A stretch of 40,369 bases of DNA from NCBI GenBank assembly GCA_011947345.1, contig JAAVTG010000770.1, forward strand, positions 1-40,369, in the 5' to 3' direction. Source of the DNA: Phytophthora quininea. Taxonomy: Eukaryota; Oomycota; Peronosporomycetes; Peronosporales; Peronosporaceae. Shown here piece after piece: positions 20,541-30,144 of this stretch. Positions within the stretch are counted from its first letter, which is position 1; the number at the start of each line of letters is the position of its first letter. The position numbers and the translations under genes are program-made. The notes beneath the pieces are model-generated. The model was not told the origin of the DNA. It searched no databases and saw only the letters and a list, made by a program, of their open reading frames with translations.

Positions 20541-21459
20541 ATGGTTTCTTCTACTTGCCTTCTCTCCTTTGTCGAGATTGCAGCGGTCGGGTTCCTCCCG
20601 AGCTTTAATCGACGCTCATGGCTATATGCTCATTCTTGAAGCGGAGTTCAAAGATAAGGCAACTTCGTCTTGGATCGTGCAGATCGAGCCTCAGTTTGAC
20701 GCCGACTGGGAGTCTGCTGGGGTGACACTGAACTGATTGCCTTATACACCGAGACGGTCAAAGCGGCAGGCTACGACAAGAACATCCGCAAGCTTTTGGA
20801 CAGCGAAACCTCGCTCTACGGAGCCGACTGCGGCTACACTGACCCGGATGCCGACCCAAAGGACCTGCCGACGGACGGCACGGCCACCTTTTCTCGGGGA
20901 GTCGGCCACCGCGTAAGCTTTCGAAGACTCCATTGGCTTTTGAAAGCAGTTTGAACTGACCGTGTTTGTGTCCGTAGGGCCGTGCGAGATTTGGCTGGAC
21001 GACACCCAAGTACTGCAAAACAATGACTGCGAGGGCTTCGGCACCGCCGACTACGCCACCATAAAGTCAGTGTTCAATCCTGTGGACTACTCCTCGTGCT
21101 AGTCGAGTAGCTGCATGCTTCGCTTCTACTGGTTGGCCTTCAAGGAAGTGACTCGGGCAAATACGTGCGGCAGATCTACAGTGCGTACAGGAATCGTTTG
21201 AATGTTTGGTGCGGCAAAACTAGCACTTCTTTCTTGACAGAGGACTGTGTGCCTCTATCGGGGCCTGCCGCGGGGCAGACCAGCACGAACTCCACCACTA
21301 CGAACGCGGGGACAGAGACTACCAAGCACTGGCACGTCGGTGACAACGAACCTGCCTGCTGCCACTGAAGAAGCAGCGTTGGAAGCGCAGGCATCGACAC
21401 TGGCACCGGTGGCTGCTTCATCCCCCTCGGAGAGATGCAATGGCCGTAAGCGAAGGTAG
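20541..21459 (+). pseudogene. AA17 lytic polysaccharide monooxygenase pseudogene with introns
   Basis: Opposite strand to the three other copies. Recognisable blocks: AHGYM after a signal-like start, SSWIVQIEPQFDADW, IRKLLDSETSLYGADCGYTDP, GTATFSRG, GPCEIWLDD, CMLRFYWLAF, DCVPLSGPA and a final SERCNGRKRR. Two probable introns: about 20913-20978 (GTAAGC..CGTAG, just after the second brace His) and about 21181-21240 (GTGCGT..TGACAG). Damage: frame gaps in the signal region, at GGGG near 20718 and near 21151, a +1/-2 shift near 21322, and a TAG stop at ~21103 within YSSC-SSSC. The TAG is a substitution, so unlike its neighbours this gene looks truly dead. His1, the second His and Tyr are retained. 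Confidence 0.85.
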
Positions 21460-21481
21460 ACATGAACAACGAGCCGAGAAA

Positions 21482-22367
21482 ATAGTGGAGACCATGGCTT
21501 GCGAGAGCTAGGAGTAGCCGAAGGAGGCGTGGGGTGCCGGCGCTGCAAAAGCGAGAATGAGGACTCGGCGATCGAGCCTCCACTGCGACCACCACAACGG
21601 TTGGAGTTAGTCGATGGAGGATCGGTCTAGAGCTTCAAGCTCCCTGCGCTCGAAACAGCCGACGGATAGCAGTCGCACATTTCTTCGCAGACCTCTACAG
21701 GGCCATGTAGCATCAGAACTTCTAAGAAATAGGAAAGTTTGAACACGCGAGACCTGAAGTACAGGTGCAGACAACAACACGAATAGTAGCCCATCGCTTT
21801 ATGATTATTGCATTTCTCCGACGATGAAGGAACATAGATTTGGGGGGCTAGAACAATGAGCGAGAAAATGATCGACGCAGCAGCAAACTCAGTAAAACGT
21901 TGATATTGTTGCTTGTGCATACTAGACGACTCTCGACACATAACCTCTCGATCTCCCGCGTCAAGATTGCACGCGCTTCCTGCGCGAGCCGAACTTTCCC
22001 GCATTGCAGACGTTCTTGGAGCTTACACGCGGCGGCGCTTTCGGCGGCCGTTGCATTTGCTGGACGGTGCCGGTGTCATTTCGGGGGTGTTGTTACCACC
22101 GCTCTCTGGGGCTGGGGTGGTCTGCTCGGATGACGGGGAGTTCGAGCTCCCACCAGAGGGAGGCGAACCCGAGTTACCGCTCGACGGCGAGTCTGAGTTG
22201 CCACTGGAAGGCGAGTCCGAATTGCCACTCGAGGGTGACGTCTGCGAGACGCTCGATCCGTCACCCGTGGACGGTGTCGATTGCGAGGTCCCGCCACCCG
22301 CAGGACCCGACAACGGGATGCAGTTCTTGTACACCTGCCAGTACGTCTTGCCATCGAGACGCTGCAG
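21482..22367. repeat. Right copy of the direct ~0.89 kb segmental duplication
   Basis: Starts right after the pseudogene and ends inside AA17 copy 3. It carries the AA17 copy 1 promoter without its gene, plus the 3' part of copy 3. Confidence 0.93.
21547..21562 (-). promoter_or_regulatory. Orphan AA17 promoter element
   Basis: Identical to the element at 17283-17298. Downstream on the minus strand the coding sequence of copy 1 is missing; the next sequence is the pseudogene in antisense. Confidence 0.55.
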
Positions 22368-22898
22368 AGCCAACCAGTAGAAGCGGAACATGCAGCCGCC
22401 AGACGCGCAAGACGAGTAGTCGACGGGCTTGAACACCGAGATGGTCTCCTTGGTACCGTCGCCGTAGGCGCTTTGGCAATCGTCGTTGCTCAGCACCATC
22501 TTGTCGTCCAGCCAGATTTCACACGGACCGGCGTGGACGATGCCGCGTGAGAAGGTGGCGGCTCCGTCAGTCGGAGGGTCCTTGGGCGTGGCCTTCGGGT
22601 CTGTGAATCCGCAGTCCTGTCCGTAAAGCTTCGTGTCGCTGTCAAGCAGCGTGCGGATGTCCTTGGCATTGTTGGAGGCCTTGAGCTCCTTGTACAACTT
22701 CACGAGACCTTCGTCGCCCTTGGCACCAGCCCAGTCTCCCTTCCACTGTGGGTCGATCTGGACGACCCAAGACGACTTGGACTCGGTGCCTTCCTTGAAT
22801 TCGGCCAGAGGTTTGTCCATGTAGCCGTGGGCCTGCACGCGTTGAGCAGACATGACGACAGCCGCAAGGGCGCCCAGGAACGCAGTCGTGGACACCAT
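22023..22898 (-). CDS. AA17 lytic polysaccharide monooxygenase, copy 3
   Basis: 291 aa, intronless, frame intact. The start at 22898 gives a 23-residue signal ending RVQA, then His1 of HGYMDKP; the in-frame ATG at 23015 would hide the signal. Brace His in IVHAGPCEIW, axial Tyr in FRFYWLAL. Its N-terminal half differs clearly from copy 2 (for example KLYGQDCGFTDP against TLYGANCGYTNP) whereas the 3' third is identical. The Ser/Pro/Gly linker has NSDSPSSG repeats, and the C-terminus is SSKCNGRRKRRRV. Confidence 0.92.
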   Translation of the reverse strand: MVSTTAFLGALAAVVMSAQRVQAHGYMDKPLAEFKEGTESKSSWVVQIDPQWKGDWAGAKGDEGLVKLYKELKASNNAKDIRTLLDSDTKLYGQDCGFTDPKATPKDPPTDGAATFSRGIVHAGPCEIWLDDKMVLSNDDCQSAYGDGTKETISVFKPVDYSSCASGGCMFRFYWLALQRLDGKTYWQVYKNCIPLSGPAGGGTSQSTPSTGDGSSVSQTSPSSGNSDSPSSGNSDSPSSGNSGSPPSGGSSNSPSSEQTTPAPESGGNNTPEMTPAPSSKCNGRRKRRRV

Positions 22899-23656
22899 CG
22901 ATTTCGCGATTCGACAAGTTGATGGAGACGCTGCAGCAGATTCCGAAATGGACGATGTCGGCTGACCATTGCTGTTTAGTCCTGCACAGGCGAGGCCTCG
23001 TTGATTGTGACTCACAACTAGGCAAGCACAGCCACGAGATGTGCTTTGTGCTTTAGTCTTCCCGATTAACTAAGGGTGCCATATGACAACCGGGACTAAC
23101 TCTTACGCTCTGTTGAGCGGCATCATCGGGGATCGCAAGAAACCCTGCTTCTGGGGTAGCATTTCAGATCGACGGTTCCGACGGTAAAGCGTTCTTCGCG
23201 TGGGCATGCAGCCGCCGCGCCACCGGAAGAACGCCGCATTGTCTTAGCAACATACACGCACGGTGTACTTCCAACAATGCTTCGTGCTGTCGTTGGGGCC
23301 GCAAATCTTCCGACTGCAACGTCGAGGATCATTACGATGGGGATGATACATGTATAATAGCGTGCTTCCAGCACGAGGGCGGAACTGCATCGGTGTACCG
23401 GAAGCTCTCTGCGGCAGGACCTGCCTGGGAGTCAGTCCCCTTCCTATCCAAAGATTTTGCTGTTTGTGGTCGCGCGAGTCCAGCACGAGGCCGCCGCATC
23501 ACCATGGACATCCAACCGTTGCAACCGTTTAGCCCGCTGACTTCGTGGGGTCAAGGTGACCGAGACTGCAACCATGGCGGCAAAAACTGCAAAGCAACAT
23601 GTAGAACCACTTGGTCCTTGCGCTCTGTTGCAGGAATTATCTCGTTGCAGGATTGA
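22899..23656. other. Intergenic, nothing recognised
   Basis: Upstream region of AA17 copy 3 and downstream region of the SANT-like gene. Minus-strand frames around 23.12-23.49 kb were examined for transposase remnants without a convincing match. Confidence 0.45.
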
Positions 23657-25254
23657 TTATTTTTCAGCCGGCTTCACTTGCGTAGGAGTGACAACTTGCT
23701 TGGTTGCAGCAGCAGACTGCCCTGTTGTGGCGCCCTTACTAGCGGTCACAGGAACCGTTTCGGTTGTCGTGGCCGCAGTCACTGCGGTTGTTTGAGCCTT
23801 CGCGGAGGAAGACACAGTTGCCGACTGCCCAGCACTCTTCGTCTTGCTCGCAGCCGCAGCTACGGCGGCAGCATGCGCCAGCAGAACGGCAGTAGTGCTT
23901 GTTGGCATGCGACCAGCCATGCTTCCAGGCATTTGACTAGCAAGTTGAGGCTTTGGCTGGACGCTCTTGGACCCCACGGCTTTCTCCCAAATGCGGACAC
24001 GCACAAGCTCTCGGTTGTACCGCTCGATGTCTTGAACTGCCATTTGTTGGCACTCCCGGCGGATCTGCACAGACGCTGCTGCGAATCGACGTTGAACCTC
24101 TGCACTCGAAAGCACCGACTTGTCTCCAGCATTCGCTAGTTCTTGCTGGAGGCGGATCTGGAAGAATTCGAGCTGTGTGCGAGCACGTTTGGCAGCAGGG
24201 GAGGTGTCGACGATGGTGTAAACACTCGCGCTCCCGAAGGGGACGGCGTGCCAACGTCGATTCTCTGCTTCTTGACTCCGACAGCAACTGCACCAGTCGC
24301 GGTCGAAGCCGGCAGGTGAGTCGCTGGCAATTTACCTGCAGCCCCGCCGATCGTTGTCTTTATCTGTGGCTGGGGCTTTCGCTTGAGGAATCGGGAGGCC
24401 ACAAACGTTAGTGACAGAGATTTCTTCGGGTCAAACGGCCGATGCCACGAGTCGGGAGCGCCCATCGGTAGAGTGTAATTCGGATATAGCCTTTCAACCT
24501 TCCCGGTACTGCTCTGCGAGTCTGCTTCTCCAGAGCTGCCACGTTTGTCTGCTGCGTCTTCCTTCGCAGTGTCTTGGCCCTTTGCTTTTTCAGACTCTAC
24601 CGCTGTCGCCTCCTCGGCAGTTTGTTCTCCCGATTTGGCTGGATCATTCGTCGTGGACTCACTTTGCGTCACCAGATTATCTGTAGCTTCGTTCGTGGAC
24701 TGCTTTCCTTTCGCCGGTGCATCTGCTGCAACTGTTTCCACCTCCTTATCTGCAGTTTGCACCTCCGTGTTGTCCTCATCTTTCGTATTTGGTTCCTCGA
24801 GGTTTGCCTCCTTGTCACTCACTGCTGCGCTCGCCTTGTTCGCTTCCTCCGCAGCTTTCAGTGCGGCTCTCTTCTTGTCCTCTGCTGCCTCTACCCGTCG
24901 CTTCGCCACCTTCTGGTTGACCTCCTTCGGTGAGCTCTGGATTTCTTCCTCGTCGGACTGTGGCAGTAGCTCGCTTGTCGTCTGTGCTGCATCATCCGGC
25001 ACCTGCCCGTAGGCCAGAAACTTCCACAACTGCCGACACTCCAAAGCACTCATCTGCAGCTTGTGCGTCACCAACTTCCTGGCCACTTGTGCCCACGGGA
25101 TGCAGGCCGGTGACGTGTCTCTCTCCAGCACATTGGATGCCAGGGTCTGCTCCTTCAACTGGCCTAGAATCACCTCGCACAGCACAGTGCACTGCTGGCT
25201 GGTGTACTTGTTCAGCACTTTGCCAGGCTGTTTACTACTGGTTGTTCCCTCCAT
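23657..25254 (-). CDS. SANT/Myb-like domain protein, Ala/Glu-rich, unknown function
   Basis: Intronless, about 532 aa after adding one base at 24239-24242 (minus-strand CCCC; TPSPFGSASVYTIV needs CCCCC). With it the length is exactly 533 codons including stop. Residues ~15-85 (QQCTVLCEVILGQL to ECRQLWKFLAYG) resemble a SANT/Myb-like helix bundle with conserved Trp spacing. Then a long Glu/Lys/Ala-rich low-complexity region, a short conserved-looking block (YPNYTLPMGAPDSWHRPFDP), a helical block (RARTQLEFFQIRLQQELAN to NRELVRVRIWEKAVG) and an Ala/Thr-rich tail. Probably nuclear and chromatin-related; this is inference. Start codon 388 bp from the divergent NUFIP-type gene. Confidence 0.65.
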
Positions 25255-25642
25255 GTAAACTCGCGTAACAAGTGACGTGGTGGTGGTTGCATGAGCAGCC
25301 GCTCGCAGCCGTCGGCGGTGTAGTGCATGGTGTACAGGCTCCGAGCGCACGGCAGGCGTCGCAGTTTGTGTCGCCAGGCCTCGGGAAGGCGACGGGGCCC
25401 GGGCGGGCGCTGGAGGAGCGGCACGACGACGCTGCGGACGACGGCTCGGCGGTACAGGCGGTGCAGGCTGCGGGGGAGGACGCGGCCACGAGACGCGCCG
25501 TCGGGTGGTGCTCGCGCTTGGAGCGGCGCACTGGAGCTGGCGGACTAGTCGCCGCCACCATCAGACACCGGAGACCTTATATTTAAGTGAGGATTATGTA
25601 AGGAAAAAGGGGTTTTCTGGACCAACAATTCGAAGGCAAGGC
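25255..25642. other. GC-rich divergent upstream region
   Basis: 388 bp between two divergent start codons. A minus-strand frame of 108 codons (25561-25235) contains repeated CxxC pairs (CTACTAE, NCDACRALGACTPC), but it overlaps the start of the SANT-like gene and has no other support. Probably a shared promoter and 5' UTRs. Confidence 0.4.
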
Positions 25643-28600
25643 ATGGAGCGTTATCCTTCGGGCGGCGGCTTCCGCGGCGGGCGCGGAGGACGCGGCTTCG
25701 GTCGAGGCAGAGGACGAGGACGGGGGCGAGGGCGAGGTGGTGCACGAGGTGGCGGCCGCGGAGGACGCGGCGGTGGCTTCGGCTTCCAGCGGCAGGAAGA
25801 TGCCGGGTATGGGCAGCAGTTCGCTGCTCAGCCAGGAGCGTACCCTGGGCCACCGCCGCCGCAACAGTATGCCCCCAGTACCCTCCTCAGGATCAGTACG
25901 CGCAGTACCCGCCACCTCAAGAGCAGTTTGCGCCGCAGTTCTCTCCCCAGGACCAGTACCAGCAGCAGTTCCAGCCGCCACAGGAACAGTTCCAGCCAGG
26001 CCCAGGTTACGACAATAATGGAGGGTTTGCTCCTCCCCCATGGACAGGTATCAACCTCCCTTGGAGTATCAGAACCAACCGCCCATGTACCAACAACAGC
26101 AGCAGCAGTATCAACAGCCTCCGCCGCAGTACCAGCAGCAATTCGAGCAGCAGAGTCCTAGGTACACGAGTAACCCTCCGCTACCAGCAATGCCAGCGCC
26201 GCCGCCGGACTACGCAGATGCTGCCAGGGCCAGACAAAGGGCATATGCGCCAGTGCAAGCAGGCGAGGACACAGGAGAGGAACAAAATTTTGATCAGCAA
26301 CAGGGACAGCAGCAGTACGAGGAGCAGCAGAGTCGCCCACAGGAACAGCAGTACCAGCAAGGACCGCCACCACAGGACCAGTTTCAGCAGGGACAACGTC
26401 AGCAGGGATACGAGCAGCAGCCAGGACAGCCGCCGCAAGTATACGAGCAGCAGCAAAGCCACGCCCCACCGCAATATCAGCAACAAGGGCAAGCTCCACC
26501 GCATTACCAGCAACAGGGTCAGGCCCCGCCACCATACCAACAGCAGCCTCCTCCTCCATCCTATCAGCAGCAGCCTCCGCCGATGCCACCGTCGGACCCA
26601 CGTAGAAATTGGAACTTTCCGCCTCCACAAGAACAGCAATGGCAGCCTCCGCAGCACCAGCCGCAGTATGGCGGACCACCGAACTACGGTCATCAGGGAC
26701 CAAACGGCGGGCCACCGATGGAACAACGCAACTTCCAGAACGACCAGCACCCTCGGCATCGGGATAGGTATCAGGATCGCCATCACGACAATCACCACCA
26801 CAGGCAACGTCGACCGCCTCCACCAACGTACTGCTGCCACAAGTGCAACCAGCCAGGCCATTGGATCATTCACTGCCCCCTCATCCAAGACGAAAGGGAG
26901 CGAGAACGGTATGGCCATCGAAATGAAGAGCAAATTCAGCAGCACCAATTCCAGGAGCGAGACCAACAGTGGAGTTCAGGCCCTCCTCCTCCTGTGAATA
27001 ATCGACCGCATGACCCCAGAAGGAACAACGCTCCTTCTTTGTCGGGAGCTGAAGATCCCAAGCTTGATGCGAAAAATGACCCGCAAAATCAGCCTCCATT
27101 GCCTGGTGGCTCAACTCCTCCACTTCCTCCAACGTCGCCGCCACCACCCTCGTATAGCAACGACGGTTTTGATGAAGATCAACAGCAGCAACCACAGTCT
27201 GGGGGCCAGTTGTGGAGATGCGAAACGTGTGTAAAGAGTTTCCCGATACCATCCCAGTACGAAGCGCACATGAAAACTCACGTTGTCTGCTCGAATTGCG
27301 ATTTCTCAGCGTCGAAGCGTGTAGTCACTGCTCATTTTCAGACGGCACACGGTCAATATGCTGGCCAGGGGCTAAAGGAGGTCGATGTGGAAGGCCAAAA
27401 GTTTATGGTTCTTGTGGGGAACTCGGCAGAGGATATTGCCAAATGGCGTGCGGAGCGACGGAAAAAGTGGCCTGGGCCATCCCGTCAGCCTCAACCTTCG
27501 GCATCACTTCCGACGCCAGTGGATGCAGCGGCTGCACCCGTAGATGGAGCCGAAACAAAAAGCGAAAGCTGTCGGTGTCGTCCGAGGATCTGGAGGAAGG
27601 CGAGATCGAGGAGGACGAAGAAGTTAAAGCGCAGCAGCTTGCAAAGTTGCAGGCAATGATCCCTCCTGCGGCCCCTAAACCAGCAACATCCCCACATGAG
27701 CCGCCTGTAAAGCGGCCTCGTAAAATGCTGTTGTGCAAGTGGTTTGTGCGTGGACATTGCCGTTTCAATGCCGCGAACTGCAAGTACAGTCACGACCGCT
27801 CCGCTTTCGCGTGCCGTGCCATGATGTACAAGGGCTCATGCGCTAAGGGAACTTACTGCCACTTTTCGCATGACCCGTCCGTGCTGTCTGGACAGCGTGA
27901 ACGCGCGCAGGCTGCTTCGATTGAGCGTGCGACGGAGCAACAATGGCGTGGCGAACAACGCTCCCTACTGCGGAAGCTACTGGCAAAGGACGTGCGCGTT
28001 GAGCAACGCAAGATGCTGCAGATTGTGCATTATTTGGTTTCTAACGATTTCTTGCGTTCAAGCGAGGATGATACTGCGGAAGACATGGAGGTTGATGACT
28101 CGATGGCGAAGGAAGAGGCTGATGCAGTAGTATCAGAGGATGCCTCCATTGTGGAAACAAGTAGCGAGAAGCCTGTCGATAGTGGGTCGGCAGTTGATAT
28201 GGAGTCTGAGGGCATGACCCCTAGTAATGCCGAGGCCAAGTCGACGAATGCAGAGGAGGTGGCGTTGCCGCCACAGGAAGCAGAGATTAACACAGGAGCA
28301 TCGGTCGTCAGTGGTGAAATTGCTGTCGAGATTCAGTCTGGTGGTCAGGAATCGCAGGGCGATTCTGATCCGTCAGACGCTGTAGAAGATGTTGCAAGCG
28401 CGCCTGCGGTACCTCTTGAGGCCGCGAAGGTTGTGGAAACGAGTGAAAAGGAACGGTTGCGAGAGGTTCCTTCAGGCGACCAGGATCCCCTGGTCGTTGG
28501 GAAGCCGTCGAACACGGAGGAGCACATTACGGCTGTGCCATCAAAGGACGCGGAGCTGGTCGAAGTTGCGCCTCAAAATGGCCAGGAGTCTGCCGATGAA

Positions 28601-28687
28601 GTGTCTGCTAGTGGCCAAAGGCCTGACACGGAGGAGACAACGATAGATCCCAGTTTGAACGAGGCGAGCAAAGCATGGGGAAGCTAG
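25643..28687 (+). CDS. NUFIP-type RNA-binding protein with RGG, CCHC, C2H2 and CCCH modules
   Basis: NUFIP1/Rsa1 proteins help assemble box C/D snoRNPs. About 1015 aa, intronless, after three one-base additions: CCCCC at 25872-25876, CCCCC at 26035-26039 and AAAAA at 27557-27561; the length then becomes exactly 1016 codons including stop. Order: RGG-type box (first ~50 residues), long Gln/Pro/Tyr-rich region (to about residue 390), zinc knuckle CCHKCNQPGHWIIHC, another Pro-rich linker, C2H2-like WRCETCVKSF..HMKTH and CSNCDF..HFQTAH, the NUFIP signature (NSAEDIAKWRAERRKKWPG), an acidic linker, then two CCCH fingers (CKWFVRGHCRFNAANCKYSH and CRAMMYKGSCAKGTYCHFSH), a helix and a Glu/Ser/Val-rich acidic tail. 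The Q/P region suggests phase-separating behaviour. Confidence 0.8.
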
Positions 28688-28847
28688 ATCGCCCTCGATA
28701 CGTGATAAGCTGCTGCTGTTTTTGCTTTGGTGGATGCGGTATTCAATGGGATCTCAGTTAGGAACATGCCCAGCATGTAGATGAAGTGAAGTGTGATGTT
28801 GTTGATCTCTCAGGTTAGAAGATGCAGGAATGCATATTTGCAGCTTC
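28688..28847. other. Convergent intergenic gap
   Basis: 160 bp between the NUFIP-type stop and the AP-2 sigma stop; nothing else is seen. Confidence 0.5.
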
Positions 28848-29346
28848 CTACTCCAGCTTCTCCAGCTCGCGGATGCGTTCGAGCATCTCGCGCTTGGAGG
28901 TCTCCTGCACCTCTCCCCTAGAATGTACTCGTCCAGCATGGAGTAGACCTTGTTGAAGTTGAAGACGATGTCGAGCTCGCAGACGTTGGCGAACTGCTGG
29001 TCCAGCAACTCCACGAAGAGGTGAATGGTCTCGAGACCGAGCAGCTCGTTGGCCGCGAGGTCCACGCCCAGGATGAAGAAGAGTCCGGCGTAGCGGCGGT
29101 AGATGAGCTTGTAGTTGCGGAACTCGATGAAGTTGGTGTGCTTGGCGTCGCGCGCCACCACGAGGCGGTGGATCTCGGCTTCCAGCCGCGCCTTCTCCTG
29201 GTCCTCAGGCGGCGGCACGTACCACTTGGACAGGCGAGTCTTGCCCTGGCGGTTCTGGAGGAGGAAGAAGCGGATCTATCGCACAAAGGACCATGTCACC
29301 GGTATATACGCATCGAGAGATCGAAGCAAGCATCTCTTCTTACCAT
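28848..29346 (-). CDS. AP2S1: AP-2 clathrin adaptor sigma subunit
   Basis: Small subunit of the AP-2 endocytic adaptor at the plasma membrane. Exon 1 codes only for the start ATG (29346-29344); a 68-nt intron (29343-29276, GTAAGA..GATAG) follows, then exon 2 at 29275-28848. The protein is about 143 aa (human 142) after adding one G at 28915-28918 (minus-strand GGGG), which joins DEYILG to [42 protein letters not shown] and [19 protein letters not shown] are diagnostic; the RDAKHTNF block fits AP-2 rather than AP-1 sigma. Confidence 0.92.
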
Positions 29347-30144
29347 GGTTGCAAGGTTCTGCTGAAAATGCCCACGAAGCGTCGCTTCAAACGGATACCT
29401 TTACTAACACGCTTTTGCGTGCCTTTGAAAGACACCTCAGTTGTGCCAAACGAGCTTAAAGTCCAGGCAGCGACAAGAATGCTAGGTGCTATAGTAGTAG
29501 TACAATCGACTGGAAGCGCGGTTTAGGCTCGTTGCAACAAGCTCCGAGCACGCAGCTCACCGATATTACTGCAATTGGCCCTGGCACTAAGCCTCGATCA
29601 CCTGGTTCCAGTTCGTCCGGCGCACTGCAAGTGTTGACCTGGTTATTTGTCCATGCGCTGGAAGCCATCCTACCTATGTCCTTATTCGAGCTCTTTCTCT
29701 CGAAGCACACCTGCAGTGACGACTCGTGCAGCGCGGCAGCTCTTCATTTCCGAGGGAAATCTAGTTGCCGCCAAGCAAAGGTGAATCACCAGTGGTGATT
29801 CGATGCAGACGTAGTACAAACCTGGCTCGGGATAATCTCCAGATCCTTGTTCTTAATGAATTGGGCCATCCAGGGATTTGGCGATCTAGAGCAACTTCGA
29901 CATGCAACGACTAGCCATGACTCCACGCTCAATTGCTGCCGCGGGGAAGACGCCTGGCCGGCCTTGGTTCATCATTGCCCGGGGCTGTCGCCCAGTGTTA
30001 GCGGATCTCCTCCATGAACCTGGCAGCAACAACAATGCAAAGTAGCCATTATATTTCAGCCAATGAAATTGACACACGTTTATCTTGTGTTTTGTATGTC
30101 GCGATATCCTCGCAGTCTGCAATTGAGGGGAATCCAAAGCAACA
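29347..30144. other. Divergent upstream region of AP-2 sigma and COPI beta-prime
   Basis: About 800 bp. Frames of 60-90 codons exist on both strands but none is recognisable. It probably holds promoters and 5' UTRs of both genes. Confidence 0.45.

Noticed and set aside
23123..23486. Possible Tc1/mariner transposase remnant on the minus strand
   Set aside because: A few residues recalled oomycete transposases, but no catalytic block or terminal repeats could be found.
25235..25561. Minus-strand 108-codon frame with repeated CxxC pairs
   Set aside because: It overlaps the start of the SANT-like gene in another frame and lies in a GC-rich divergent promoter where long frames arise by composition.
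26158..26966. Long minus-strand frames opposite the NUFIP-type gene (Val/Ala- and Leu-rich)
   Set aside because: They are reverse readings of the CAG/CCN-rich Gln/Pro region and have no independent support.
29886..30137. Possible small gene between AP-2 sigma and COPI beta-prime on the minus strand
   Set aside because: No recognisable content, and it overlaps the COPI beta-prime upstream region.
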